From Cytophagia bacterium CHB2 (lineage in GTDB: Bacteria > Zhuqueibacterota > Zhuqueibacteria > Zhuqueibacterales > Zhuqueibacteraceae): a stretch of DNA of 34,840 bases. The position numbers and the translations under genes were made by a program. Positions within the stretch are counted from its first letter, which is position 1; each line of letters starts with the position of its first letter. The DNA lies in contig SZPB01000015.1 of NCBI GenBank assembly GCA_030263535.1, positions 1-34,840 of the forward strand. Reading direction: 5' to 3'. The notes beneath the pieces are model-generated. The model was not told where the DNA came from. It made no database searches and was given only the letters and a program-made list of their open reading frames with translations. This document shows positions 1 to 8,242 of this stretch, piece after piece.

Positions 1-1542
1 CAGCCGGCCATCCACGACTTCCACGACTTTGCTCGCAATCGCATTGATAAACGCGCGATCGTGCGAAATGAAAAGCAGTGTTCCCTCATAATCTGCCAGC
101 GCGTCCTCCAAAATTTGCCGCGACAAAATATCAAGATGATTCGTCGGTTCGTCCATCACCAGCAAATTGGCCGGACGCCCGAGCATCTTTGCGAGCGCTA
201 CGCGCGCTTTCTCTCCGCCGGATAACACCGAAACCGGTTTAAAAATATCATCTCCAGTGAACAGAAAAGCGCCGATCAGAGTACGGCGCTGTTCGGGAAG
301 CAGATGGCCGGTCACGCTCGAAATTTCTTCAAAGATAGTCGCCGCCGGATTGAGAATCTCGAGTTGGTGCTGAGCATAATATTCAACCGTCACGTTGTGA
401 CCGTACAAACGTTCGCCATCTTCAATCGGCAAAACGCCGGCAACAATTTTAAGCAGGGTTGATTTGCCCGCGCCGTTGGGCCCCACCAATGCCACCTTTT
501 CGCCGCGCGCCAGATGGAAATCAAGATTGCGGTAAACGAGTTTATCCCCATAGCGCTTCTCGACGCTGCGCAGTTGCAGGACATCGATGCCAGAACGTTC
601 CGGCTGCGGTAACCGGAACTTCATGACACGCGGCGCATCATTTTCAACTTTAACCCGCTCCATTTTTTCGAGCATTTTGATGCGGCTCTGCACCTGCCGC
701 GCTTTGGTCGCTTTGTAGCGAAACCGCTCGATGAATCTTTCCGTCTGCTCAATTTTCTTCTGTTGATTTTTGAATTGGGCCTCGAGCTGTTCGCGCTTCA
801 CCGCTTTCTGCTCGGCATAGGATTCAAAATCGCCGATATAGGTATGCAATTGATGCAGACTGATTTCGAGAATACGTTCGGCGATGCTCTGCATGAAAAC
901 CTGATCATGCGTCGTCAGCACGATAGTGCCGGGATAGTCCATCAAAAAAGATTCCAGCCAGACGACGGATTCCAGATCAAGATGGTTCGTCGGTTCATCC
1001 AGCAGCAAGATATCCGGTTTACTCAGCAGCAATTTCGCCAGCGCAACGCGCATCATCCAGCCGCCGGAAAACGTGTGCAACGGCTGCGCGAACTGCGCCG
1101 GCTGAAAGCCGATGCCACTCAAAATTCTCTTGGCCTCGTGCTCGATGGCATAGCCGCCGAGCGCTTCGAATTTTTGACGCAATTTGCCGTAACGTTCGAT
1201 CAATTCGGCGTCGTGATTTGTCGCCATGGCGTTTTCCAATTCGATCAGACTTTGCTCCAGCGCTTGCAGTTCCGGAAAACCGGCCAGCACCTCGGCAAGG
1301 ATGCTGCGCTCGGGATTATTCCAAACCTCCTGTTTAAGATAGCCAACACGCGCGCCTTTGGAAATAACGAGACTGCCTTCATCGATATGCTCCTCGCCGA
1401 TGAGCATGCGGAACAGCGTCGTCTTGCCGGAGCCGTTGGGACCGACGAGGCCGACGCGCGTATGCGGCGGAATATGCGCCGAAGCGCCCTCAAAAACGAC
1501 CTGCGGGCCGAATTGTTTTCTTAGATTGTGAATATGGATCAT
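1..1542 (-). CDS. ABC-F family ATPase (translation factor type), 3' end cut by window edge
   Basis: Two ABC ATPase cassettes lie in one chain with no membrane segment, the ABC-F plan of ribosome-associated translation or antibiotic-resistance factors. About 514 residues are present; family members usually have 530-650, so the tail lies outside the window. The first cassette starts at the N-terminus (MIHIHNLRKQFGPQVVFEG) and has Walker A GPNGSGKTT, a signature region (TFSGGWMMRVALAKLLL) and Walker B LLLDEPTNHLDLES. A charged helical linker rich in K, R and Q follows, the P-site tRNA interaction motif of the family. The second cassette has GPNGAGKST, LSGGEKARVALAKML and LVMDEPTNHLDI. The ATG at 1542 is chosen because cassette 1 begins right there; the ribosome site before it is weak. 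The subfamily (EttA, Uup, YkpA and others) cannot be fixed from the partial sequence. It stands alone, with no neighbour on the same strand to explain its role. Confidence 0.95.
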   Translation of the reverse strand, partial: MIHIHNLRKQFGPQVVFEGASAHIPPHTRVGLVGPNGSGKTTLFRMLIGEEHIDEGSLVISKGARVGYLKQEVWNNPERSILAEVLAGFPELQALEQSLIELENAMATNHDAELIERYGKLRQKFEALGGYAIEHEAKRILSGIGFQPAQFAQPLHTFSGGWMMRVALAKLLLSKPDILLLDEPTNHLDLESVVWLESFLMDYPGTIVLTTHDQVFMQSIAERILEISLHQLHTYIGDFESYAEQKAVKREQLEAQFKNQQKKIEQTERFIERFRYKATKARQVQSRIKMLEKMERVKVENDAPRVMKFRLPQPERSGIDVLQLRSVEKRYGDKLVYRNLDFHLARGEKVALVGPNGAGKSTLLKIVAGVLPIEDGERLYGHNVTVEYYAQHQLEILNPAATIFEEISSVTGHLLPEQRRTLIGAFLFTGDDIFKPVSVLSGGEKARVALAKMLGRPANLLVMDEPTNHLDILSRQILEDALADYEGTLLFISHDRAFINAIASKVVEVVDGRL

Positions 1543-1927
1543 GCCAACTTAACTCAAAACGAGTCGGATCTCGGACTAAAAATCAGGCGGGGAATATAAG
1601 CATACGAAGGGCAAAAAACAACGAGGCGGCCTCATCATCGAACGCGAACAGGGCAGGAGAAAAGAGATGCGGAGAACGGCAGGCGAGGTGACGGCTGTAC
1701 AACCTCCACTCGATTAAACACGAGTTTCCCGAGCCGGGCAAACATCGTCGCCGTTATTTCTTTTCTTTTGATTTCGCAGTTATCCTAAGCGAGAGGCATA
1801 ATTTCAGCCTGTAGTTCCACGGTTAGTCTTGCTTAAAAACACTTAAATGAAGGGATAGTCTTTATACAAAAAATCGTTATGGTCTCTGTCCCGAGTTATT
1901 CCAATAACTTGCAAATGCTACCGGCGA
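1543..1927. other. Intergenic region between ABC-F and LytTR genes
   Basis: No convincing reading frame is seen here. The right part holds a short perfect hairpin, AGTTATT-CC-AATAACT (1894-1909), just past the end of the LytTR gene. It has no T run, so it is a poor intrinsic terminator. The left part carries the candidate promoter of the ABC-F gene. Nothing else is recognised. Confidence 0.5.
1593..1621 (-). promoter_or_regulatory. Candidate sigma-70 promoter for the ABC-F gene
   Basis: On the minus strand TTGTTT (1621-1616) and TATATT (1598-1593) are separated by exactly 17 bases, about 50 bases upstream of the ABC-F start. The -10 box matches 5 of 6 consensus bases, the -35 box only 3 of 6. 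Confidence 0.4.
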
Positions 1928-2344
1928 TCAGTGCATGGAGCGCACGGCTTTCATAAAATCTGCTGTGCGATAGCGGCTGACGAGCACGGCGCTATGCATG
2001 AAATCCTTCATGGTGAGTTGGCAACGGCCATCGGACAGCGGCGTGATCTTTTCGATTTGTTTGAGATTCACGATCACGGAACGGTGAATGCGAAAAAACG
2101 TGCTGGAGGCAAGACGGCTGTACAGTTCTTCCATCCCGAAATCAAGCACGTGTTGCTTGTTCTCGGTGTAAGCATACACGAGTCGATGTTTGGTGCCAAT
2201 CCATACGATTTTTGCGACGGGCAAAAAGAATTGTTTTCCGAGACGTTGGATCGGCAACCGGTCGCCGGGCTGGGAATATGACGCGGGGTTAAAACTGTTT
2301 TCCAACAAAAAGGCGGCGGGTGTGCTTGATTGCACCGAAATCAT
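1928..2344 (-). CDS. Stand-alone LytTR DNA-binding domain protein
   Basis: This 138-residue protein is almost entirely a LytTR DNA-binding domain. The typical order is visible: LPVAKIVWIGTKHRLVYAYT (first strands), LDFGMEELYSRL, then FFRIHRSVIVNLKQIEKI, the most conserved LytTR stretch, and a final strand before VSRYRTADFMKAV. The first ~30 residues are a variable tail. There is no receiver domain and no sensor kinase nearby, so it is not a classical two-component regulator; such solo LytTR proteins may respond to another input or be controlled by a membrane partner elsewhere. The start at 2344 is supported by AGGAG seven bases upstream. It is divergent from ilvE with 188 bases between the two starts, so it could control itself and ilvE. 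That is inference. Confidence 0.9.
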   Translation of the reverse strand: MISVQSSTPAAFLLENSFNPASYSQPGDRLPIQRLGKQFFLPVAKIVWIGTKHRLVYAYTENKQHVLDFGMEELYSRLASSTFFRIHRSVIVNLKQIEKITPLSDGRCQLTMKDFMHSAVLVSRYRTADFMKAVRSMH

Positions 2345-2532
2345 AACAGGCTCCTGAATTGGGTGAGAGGACTTGTTTCGAATAGACGCTCATAATTTCG
2401 AAAATGTTCAAAGAAAGTTTCACATTGCATTCCACTCGAAAAGGGATTAATTTACTTTCGTCCATGTGCGACGATTAAACTCCGGGGCTGATTTTTCCCG
2501 GTCATGATCCGTTGTGCTAACCGGAGGTTTGT

Positions 2533-3783
2533 ATGATCCCCGCTCTGCAACGACCAGAAGCGCCTGCCGAAAAGACGCGGACGATGTCGCTGCCCATTCG
2601 AAAGCTCTCTCTGCCCGATTTCGACCATTTGATTTTTGATGTATATCGCACCGCCAATATGTACTTGGCCTGCCATGTTACAAGTGATGATCCCGATGAG
2701 GGCAAACATTGGCCCAATCCCTGCTTGGATATTGGCTGGGAATTTTATTACTCGGATGATTGCCCGGAAAATGGATGGCGCAGCGTCGCCAATAAAGCGC
2801 TCATCCCCATGCAGCATTTGTCTCTGCATCCCGCAACCTGCGCCTTGCATTACGGCGCTGCCGCGTTTGAAGGCACAAAAGCTTTCATTTCGGCAAAAAA
2901 AAGAGTCGTGCTGTTTCGACCGGAAATGAATGCTCGGCGCCTGCAAAAATCGGCGGCGCGTGTATTGATGCCGAAAGTGCCGATTGAACTGTTTCTTGAA
3001 GGGGTCACAGAGACCGTGCGGGCAAACCGCGAGGCCATCCCGCCCTACCGCGAGGAGAATTGGGCGTGGCAGACGCGCAATCCGCAATGCTTATACGTGA
3101 GGCCGTTGCTCATGGGTCATGGCCCGCAATTGGGCGTGCGCCCGGCCAAAGATCATCTATTTCTTATCTATGCCTCGCCCGTGCGTTCTTATTATCCCGT
3201 GGAAGGCATGAGTGTCTTGATTACTCGCGGCTTTCATCGCGCAGCGCCCGGCGGCACCGGCAACACCAAAACCGCCAGTAACTATGTTTCCGGTTTATTA
3301 CCGACACAGCTCGCGCGCCGGGGATATGATTGGGTGGAGGGCAAGCCAGTTCAGGTGAGTGACAAGCCGTTCAATGACGTTCTTTATTTGGATGCCGTTC
3401 ACAATCAATACATTGAAGAATTCTCCGGCGCGACTTTTCTGGCGGTGTCAACCGAGGGCAAACTGATCACTCCGCAATCCGACACCATTCTGCCGGGTGT
3501 CACCCGCGATTCGGTGATGATTCTGGCGCAAGCTCTGGGCATGTCCGTGGAACAACGGCCGCTGCACGTGGATGAAGTGATGGACGAAAAACGCATTGCC
3601 GAAGTGTTTTGCGCCGGCAATGCCGCCGTAGTGACGCCCATTGTTTCGATTTATTACGGCGGCAAAACGCGCAAATTCCAACTGGAAAAACTCCACACAA
3701 CGCGGCGATTGTGGGATATGCTCGTCGGCATTCAACTGCAAACGAGGGAAGATCCGTATGGCTGGGTGCGCGAAATCGGTTGA
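2533..3783 (+). CDS. ilvE: Branched-chain amino acid aminotransferase (PLP fold type IV)
   Basis: Catalyses reversible transamination between leucine, isoleucine or valine and their 2-oxo acids with glutamate/2-oxoglutarate, in the cytoplasm. The sequence follows the eukaryote-like long BCAT form: LHYGAAAFEGTKAF, FRPEMNARRLQKSAARVLMP, YVRPLLMGHG, then GGTGNTKTASNYVSGL, in which Lys246 is the expected PLP Schiff-base lysine, and later YIEEFSGATFLAV, TILPGVTRDSVMILA and EVFCAGNAAVVTPI. At 416 residues it is longer than the usual 350-370, mainly through a ~50-residue N-terminal extension. CCGGAGG five to six bases before the ATG at 2533 fixes this start. The next gene (leuS) is more than 300 bases away, so the two are not clearly co-transcribed, although both concern leucine. 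Substrate preference within the family cannot be read from the motifs. Confidence 0.95.
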   Translation: MIPALQRPEAPAEKTRTMSLPIRKLSLPDFDHLIFDVYRTANMYLACHVTSDDPDEGKHWPNPCLDIGWEFYYSDDCPENGWRSVANKALIPMQHLSLHPATCALHYGAAAFEGTKAFISAKKRVVLFRPEMNARRLQKSAARVLMPKVPIELFLEGVTETVRANREAIPPYREENWAWQTRNPQCLYVRPLLMGHGPQLGVRPAKDHLFLIYASPVRSYYPVEGMSVLITRGFHRAAPGGTGNTKTASNYVSGLLPTQLARRGYDWVEGKPVQVSDKPFNDVLYLDAVHNQYIEEFSGATFLAVSTEGKLITPQSDTILPGVTRDSVMILAQALGMSVEQRPLHVDEVMDEKRIAEVFCAGNAAVVTPIVSIYYGGKTRKFQLEKLHTTRRLWDMLVGIQLQTREDPYGWVREIG

Positions 3784-4114
3784 CGCCAATCCGGCGGACA
3801 AGCTGCAACTAAAGGTTCTTAAAAATGCCGCCAACGAATGGAAACAACCCAACCGGTAAAATTTTTGTCACCTGGGCCGAGTGCTGACGAGCCATGATGG
3901 AGCAGTTTTACATCACTGTATCTGATCTTTAAACCTCTCCAAGCCCGCACTTCCCTCTTATAAAAAAGCGTTAACAAATTTACCGCAGCAAGAAAACTTT
4001 CCGCACAGGCCATAAAATGAAAGGTTGTGCTTTTTTTGTTGTGAAATTTTGTGTATTTTTCCGCTCCATCTGCAATAAAGTTCACCTCAGATTCTTTACA
4101 TGTAAGGAATGTAC
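3784..4114. other. Intergenic region ilvE-leuS, leuS leader
   Basis: No gene is recognised. The right half is AT-rich (about 4000-4070) and should hold the leuS promoter, but no well-matched -35/-10 pair could be assigned. I see no T-box-like specifier/antiterminator and no intrinsic terminator. Confidence 0.4.
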
Positions 4115-6778
4115 ATGAGTAGTCAAACAGATAACACCACCCCGCCAGGGCGCTACAATTTCGCCGCCCTCGAAGCCAAATGGCAAACCTATTGGGAAAA
4201 ACTGGGTTTGAGCAATACCGGCAACGACCCCAGCAAACCTAAAAAATATATTCTCGATTTTTTCCCCTATCCTTCCGGCGAAGGCCTGTCCGTCGGCCAT
4301 TGCCGCAACTATGTGCCAACCGATGTGGTGACGCGTTATCATCGCATGCGCGGTTTTAATGTCCTGCATCCCATGGGCTGGGACGCCTTCGGCCTGCCCG
4401 CAGAAAATGCCGCGATCAAAATGAAAACGAATCCGGCGAAATTGATCGCACAATTTTCCGCCAATTACAAACGCCAAATGAATCTCATTGCGGCAACCTA
4501 TGATTGGGAACGTGAAATCAACTCCAGCAAGCCGGAATACTATCGCTGGACGCAATGGATTTTTTTGCTGCTCTACAATTCGTGGTACGACACACGCGCC
4601 AATCAGGCACGCCCCATCGAAGAATTGGAAGCCGAACTGGCGAAACACGGCACCCAAAACCTCGCACTGCAGGCCGGCGTCGCCGCAGTGTTGCCGCAAC
4701 AGTGGCAAGCATTGTCGCTGCGTGAAAAGCGGCACTACTTGAGTCATTTTCGCCTGGCCTATCGTGCGGCGTCCGCGGTGAATTGGGATCCGGTGGAAAA
4801 AACCGTGCTGGCGAACGAAGAGGTTGTCGATGGCCGCGGCTGGCGCAGCGGCGCGTTGGTCGAACGTAAAATCTTGCAACAATGGTTTTTCAGAATCACC
4901 GCTTATGCCGAACGCTTGATCGCTGATCTCGACACGATAGATTGGCCGGAGAGCATCAAGGCGATGCAACGCAATTGGATCGGCCGCAGTGAAGGCGCAG
5001 AGGTTTCATTCAAAACCGAGGCGGGCGATCTCGTCATCTTCACGACGCGGCCGGATACACTGTGGGGCGCAACCTTCATGGTGTTGGCGCCCGAACATCC
5101 ATTTGTGGAGCAATTGACCACGGCGGCGCAACGCCAACAGGTTGTGGCCTACGTCGAAGCGGCAAAGAAGAAAAACGAAGAAACGCGCAGCGAGGAAACG
5201 CGTGAGAAAACCGGCGTGTTCACCGGCAGCTATGCCGTCAATCCGGTCAATAACAAGCGCATTCCGATCTGGATTGCGGACTATGTCATGATGGGCTACG
5301 GCACGGGCGCGATCATGGCCGTGCCGGCGCACGATCAACGCGACTTTGAATTTGCGCGCATGTTTCATCTGCCCATTCGTGTGGTGATCAAACCGGTGGG
5401 CGTCGATCTTGAGCCGGAATATATGACGCAAGCTTATGATGCGAATGCTGGCGAGATGATCAATTCCGATGACTTTGACGGCACACCGGCGGATATTGCG
5501 GTGAACAAAGTTACGGCTTGGCTCGAAAAAACCGGCAAAGGCCACCGCCGCGTCAATTACAAATTGCGCGACTGGCTCATCAGCCGCCAGCGCTATTGGG
5601 GCACACCGATCCCGATCGTTCACACTGAGGAGTTTGGGGAAGTCGCATTAGCTCCGCATGAATTGCCGGTGCAGTTGCCAGAGGTGCCCAACTATGAGCC
5701 AACCGAGACCGGTGAGTCGCCATTGGCTGCGATAGCAGAATTTGTGAATGTGACGTTGCCCAACGGCGTCACCGGCCGCCGTGAAACCGACACCATGGGC
5801 ACGTTTGCCTGCTCCTCCTGGTATTTTTTGAGATTTGCCAGCCCGCACGAGGACCAAGCGCCCTTTGATGCCGAAGCCGTGAAGTATTGGCTGCCGGTTG
5901 ATTTGTATGTTGGCGGCGCCGAACATGCCGTGATGCACTTGCTTTACGCGCGTTTTTGGACGAAGGTTTTGCACGATCGCGGCCTGGTGCCGTTTGTCGA
6001 GCCGTTCAAAAAATTGCGCAATCAAGGCATGTTGCTTTCTTATGACAATCAAAAGATGTCGAAGTCACGCGGCAATGTTATCACGCCGGACGCCGTCGCT
6101 GCCGCCAACGGCGTCGATGCCTTGCGAGTTTATATTCTGTTCATCGGGCCGTTCGAGGCCGAAACGAAATGGGAAGAAACCGGTATCAAAGGCGCGAGCC
6201 GCTTTCTGCAACGTTATTGGGCGCTGGCAAATGACTTTACCGATGCGCAATTTTTTGATCACTCCGACGAACGCGAACGCGCATTTCGTCGCATCATGCA
6301 CACGACCATCAAACGCGTGACATACGATATCGAGAATTTTGAATTCAACACCGCCATCGCGGCGCTGATGGAATTCCTGAATTTCTTTTACGATTGCCGG
6401 CGCGAACAGAATGTTTATGGTATTTCCGCGGCATTGTGGCGTGAAGGTTTGGAAGTGTTCACCCGCTTGCTCGCGCCGGTTGCGCCGTTCATTACCGAAG
6501 AAGTTTGGCAGGAGATTTTGCGCCATCCCGGCCAATCCGTGCATCTACTGCCCTGGCTAGAGCATGATGAGGCCGCGCTCGCGGTTGACGAAATCACAGT
6601 TGTAATTCAGGTGAATGGCAAACTGCGCGGCCAGCTTACGGTGCCGGCGGAAATTGACAACAGCACCTTGCAACAAATGGCGCTGGCAAGCGAGCAAATC
6701 AAGAAATTCGTGGACGGCAAAACCGTGAGAAAAGTGATTGTGGTGCCGAAGAAGCTGGTGAATATTGTGGCGGGATAA
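4115..6778 (+). CDS. leuS: Leucyl-tRNA synthetase
   Basis: Charges tRNA-Leu with leucine. It is a class I synthetase of 887 residues, within the family range. The N-terminus reads YNFAALEAKWQTYWEK, with the HIGH-type signature SVGH at residues 59-62 after FFPYPSGEGL. The CP1 editing domain carries TTRPDTLWGATFMVLAPEHP and GTGAIMAVPAHDQRDFEFA. KMSKS is intact (residues 647-651, NQKMSKSRGNVITPDAV) and the anticodon-binding helical domain follows. Between residues ~165 and ~225 lies an insertion (from about RANQARPIEEL to LREKRHYLSH) like that of Bacteroidetes LeuRS as I remember it, absent in E. coli. The start at 4115 is preferred over the in-frame ATG at 4109 because AAGGA sits six bases before 4115 but abuts 4109. 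A strong hairpin terminator follows the stop. Confidence 0.98.
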   Translation: MSSQTDNTTPPGRYNFAALEAKWQTYWEKLGLSNTGNDPSKPKKYILDFFPYPSGEGLSVGHCRNYVPTDVVTRYHRMRGFNVLHPMGWDAFGLPAENAAIKMKTNPAKLIAQFSANYKRQMNLIAATYDWEREINSSKPEYYRWTQWIFLLLYNSWYDTRANQARPIEELEAELAKHGTQNLALQAGVAAVLPQQWQALSLREKRHYLSHFRLAYRAASAVNWDPVEKTVLANEEVVDGRGWRSGALVERKILQQWFFRITAYAERLIADLDTIDWPESIKAMQRNWIGRSEGAEVSFKTEAGDLVIFTTRPDTLWGATFMVLAPEHPFVEQLTTAAQRQQVVAYVEAAKKKNEETRSEETREKTGVFTGSYAVNPVNNKRIPIWIADYVMMGYGTGAIMAVPAHDQRDFEFARMFHLPIRVVIKPVGVDLEPEYMTQAYDANAGEMINSDDFDGTPADIAVNKVTAWLEKTGKGHRRVNYKLRDWLISRQRYWGTPIPIVHTEEFGEVALAPHELPVQLPEVPNYEPTETGESPLAAIAEFVNVTLPNGVTGRRETDTMGTFACSSWYFLRFASPHEDQAPFDAEAVKYWLPVDLYVGGAEHAVMHLLYARFWTKVLHDRGLVPFVEPFKKLRNQGMLLSYDNQKMSKSRGNVITPDAVAAANGVDALRVYILFIGPFEAETKWEETGIKGASRFLQRYWALANDFTDAQFFDHSDERERAFRRIMHTTIKRVTYDIENFEFNTAIAALMEFLNFFYDCRREQNVYGISAALWREGLEVFTRLLAPVAPFITEEVWQEILRHPGQSVHLLPWLEHDEAALAVDEITVVIQVNGKLRGQLTVPAEIDNSTLQQMALASEQIKKFVDGKTVRKVIVVPKKLVNIVAG

Positions 6779-6794
6779 GACGCGTTTAAGGTTC

Positions 6795-6830
6795 AGCCAC
6801 GGCTTGGCCGTGGCTTATTGTTTTATTGTG
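6795..6830 (+). terminator. Rho-independent terminator of leuS
   Basis: AGCCACGGC-TTG-GCCGTGGCT (6795-6815) is a perfect 9-bp stem followed by a T-rich run (TATTGTTTTATT). It lies 17 bases after the leuS stop, between convergent genes. Confidence 0.85.
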
Positions 6831-6846
6831 TTTGGAGATTTCATGG

Positions 6847-6861
6847 GACGGCCTGGCCGTC
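6847..6861. repeat. Second GC-rich palindrome between leuS and the EIIA gene
   Basis: GACGGCC-T-GGCCGTC is a perfect 7-bp inverted repeat about 30 bases after the leuS terminator. No T run follows on either strand, so it is not a normal terminator. It may stabilise the 3' end of the minus-strand EIIA-like transcript. Confidence 0.4.
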
Positions 6862-6889
6862 GCAAAACAATATGCGGTATTGCTGCGAT

Positions 6890-7396
6890 TTATTCCCACT
6901 GCCGCAACAAACGAATCATTTCGCCCGGGTCTTCAACCGCCATCAACTCCTTGACCGCGTTGTGAAAGGTGCTGATCTCGGCGAGGTGTTTATAAATACG
7001 CAAATATAAGCCGTCATCCTCATGGCCGGGCGCAACGACGACGAAGAAGATATGCGTGGGCTGGCCGTCAAGAGAGTCAAAATCCAGGCCCTCTCGCGAA
7101 CGCGCGATGGCAATCGTCAGTTCGCGCAGGTAGCTCGTGCGCACATGCGGCACCGCCAAACCGCGCCCGAGCGCAGTGGTGGCGCGGCGCTCGCGATTGA
7201 TCATGTCGGTGAGCAGTTTGCGCTTGTTCGTGACGTTGCCGGATTTCTCCAAGAGTTCGACAAGCTCTTCAATGATTTTTTCTTTTTGCTGCTGGCGAAA
7301 TTTTTCGAGATTGGCTGCGGGATCATCCGGCGGCGTGAGCGGAGACTCCATTTCCAGCTTGATTAAATCCGTCGAGAGATAGCGCGTCAAATTCAT
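6890..7396 (-). CDS. PTS EIIA type-2 / nitrogen-regulatory (PtsN-like) domain protein
   Basis: A 168-residue cytoplasmic protein with one EIIA fructose/Ntr-type domain from about residue 35. The active-site region is RERRATTALGRGLAVPHVRT, with His84 as the expected phosphorylated histidine. FFVVVAPGHEDDGLYLRIYKHLAEI then matches the family's conserved second half. EIIA-Ntr proteins pass or sense phosphate from EI/HPr-type partners and regulate rather than transport sugars. No permease, EI or HPr gene is adjacent here, which favours a regulatory role (inference). The first ~35 residues (LEMESPLTPPDDPAANL) are an unusual, probably flexible extension. The ATG at 7396 has AAGG nine bases upstream. 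It is convergent with leuS. Confidence 0.88.
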   Translation of the reverse strand: MNLTRYLSTDLIKLEMESPLTPPDDPAANLEKFRQQQKEKIIEELVELLEKSGNVTNKRKLLTDMINRERRATTALGRGLAVPHVRTSYLRELTIAIARSREGLDFDSLDGQPTHIFFVVVAPGHEDDGLYLRIYKHLAEISTFHNAVKELMAVEDPGEMIRLLRQWE

Positions 7397-7445
7397 AACG
7401 AATGGCCTTGCGAATTTTGACTTTGATGAATTGCACGGAACAGAA

Positions 7446-7474
7446 TTGACACAAATCTACAAAATCGTTATCAC
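7446..7474 (+). promoter_or_regulatory. Sigma-70-like promoter upstream of the DUF2914 gene
   Basis: A perfect TTGACA (7446-7451) and TATCAC (7469-7474) are separated by 17 bases, 51 bases upstream of the ATG at 7526. The -10 box matches 4 of 6 consensus bases. Confidence 0.55.
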
Positions 7475-7525
7475 CTGAAACTCAAATTCACTCATACCAA
7501 GGACTCTTTTCAAGGAGGACAACTG

Positions 7526-7930
7526 ATGAAAGCATTCAAAATCCTGGCAAGCTTGGGTATCACGCTGCTCGCCATGGCGCCGGCAATGGCACAAGAGGCC
7601 GATACCATTAAGGTCAACCGCGTTGCCATTTGCACCGCGGTGGTTGAACGCGAACCTTCCGGAGAAGCGTTGGAGTTCGACGCCACCACTCCGATACTTT
7701 ATTGTTTCACTGAGCTTGAGGGCGCAGCAGGTGAAGTGACGCATGCCTGGTTTCAAGGCGACTCGCTGCGCGGCGAGGTGAAACTCAACAAAGGCCGGGA
7801 AGGGCGTTGGCGCACCTGGTCGAGCAAAACCATGACAACCGAAATGTCCGGCTCCTGGAAAGTCGAAATTCGAGACGCTTCGGGAAACACTCTGAAAAGC
7901 GCAAGCTTCACTTTCGGAAAAACAGAATGA
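7526..7930 (+). CDS. DUF2914 domain protein, exported
   Basis: A 134-residue protein with a clear Sec signal peptide (residues 1-22, ending APAMA before QEAD). The remainder is a single DUF2914 domain: VNRVAICTAVVEREP, then LYCFTELEGAAGEVTHAWF, then GRWRTWSSKTM and GSWKVEIRDASGNTL. The C...LYCFT...H.W(F/Y)...WRTWSSK...GSWKVE pattern is the family's hallmark. It probably folds as a small beta sandwich in the periplasm or at the envelope; the molecular function of the family is not known to me. AAGGAGG lies seven bases before the ATG, a very strong ribosome site, and a good promoter lies just upstream, so it looks like a well-expressed single-gene unit. A long stem-loop follows its stop codon. 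Confidence 0.88.
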   Translation: MKAFKILASLGITLLAMAPAMAQEADTIKVNRVAICTAVVEREPSGEALEFDATTPILYCFTELEGAAGEVTHAWFQGDSLRGEVKLNKGREGRWRTWSSKTMTTEMSGSWKVEIRDASGNTLKSASFTFGKTE

Positions 7931-7936
7931 CATTCT

Positions 7937-7974
7937 CATCGCCTTCCGAAGGCCGGCGCTTTCGGGAGGCGATG
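7937..7974 (+). terminator. Long hairpin after the DUF2914 gene (possible terminator)
   Basis: CATCGCCTTCCGAA (7937-7950) pairs with TTCGGGAGGCGATG (7961-7974) over 14 positions with one G-U wobble and a 10-base loop. It begins six bases after the stop codon. There is no clear T run, so it may work as a 3'-end stabiliser or with Rho. Confidence 0.5.
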
Positions 7975-8039
7975 TTCATCGTGCAGCATGTCATAATAAA
8001 TCTTGCCTCCCCCGGCTTCGGGACTTCCTCTTGTTGACC

Positions 8040-8242
8040 CTATCTCACCAGACTCATCGCCTTCGTATCCTGTTGCGCCCCACTTTCCAAACGGAAATAC
8101 TGCACGCCATTTGCCACGAGATTTCGCCGGGCGTCACGGCTATCCCAGCTAATTTCGTGTCCCCCCGGGCAGGCTGTTCGCCTTCGAATAAAATAACAAT
8201 CTCCCGGCCGTTCACATCAAAAATCTTCAAACGCACGAGGCT
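8040..8242 (-). pseudogene. Relic of a C-terminal FlgD-Ig / type IX sorting-like domain, frameshifted
   Basis: On the minus strand, 8236 down to about 8168 reads VRLKIFDVNGREI...LFEGEQPA. After a shift at the run of six G (8166-8161) the adjacent frame reads HEISWDSRDARRNLVANGV, then QYFRLESGAQQDTKAMSLVR, then TAG at 8042-8040. Joined, this is a typical FlgD-Ig-like module found at the C-terminus of secreted FCB-type proteins (compare the C25 peptidase end at 33240-33540 here). The NYPNPF-type beginning of the module and any larger protein upstream are missing, so this is the tail of a lost gene, not a free-standing gene with one sequencing error. The flanks show no mobile element. Confidence 0.75.

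Noticed and set aside
763-1524. Plus-strand open frame of 253 codons
   Set aside because: Antisense to the ABC-F gene, whose Walker and signature motifs are all present on the minus strand.
4082-4969. Minus-strand open frame of 295 codons
   Set aside because: Antisense to leuS; no family pattern.
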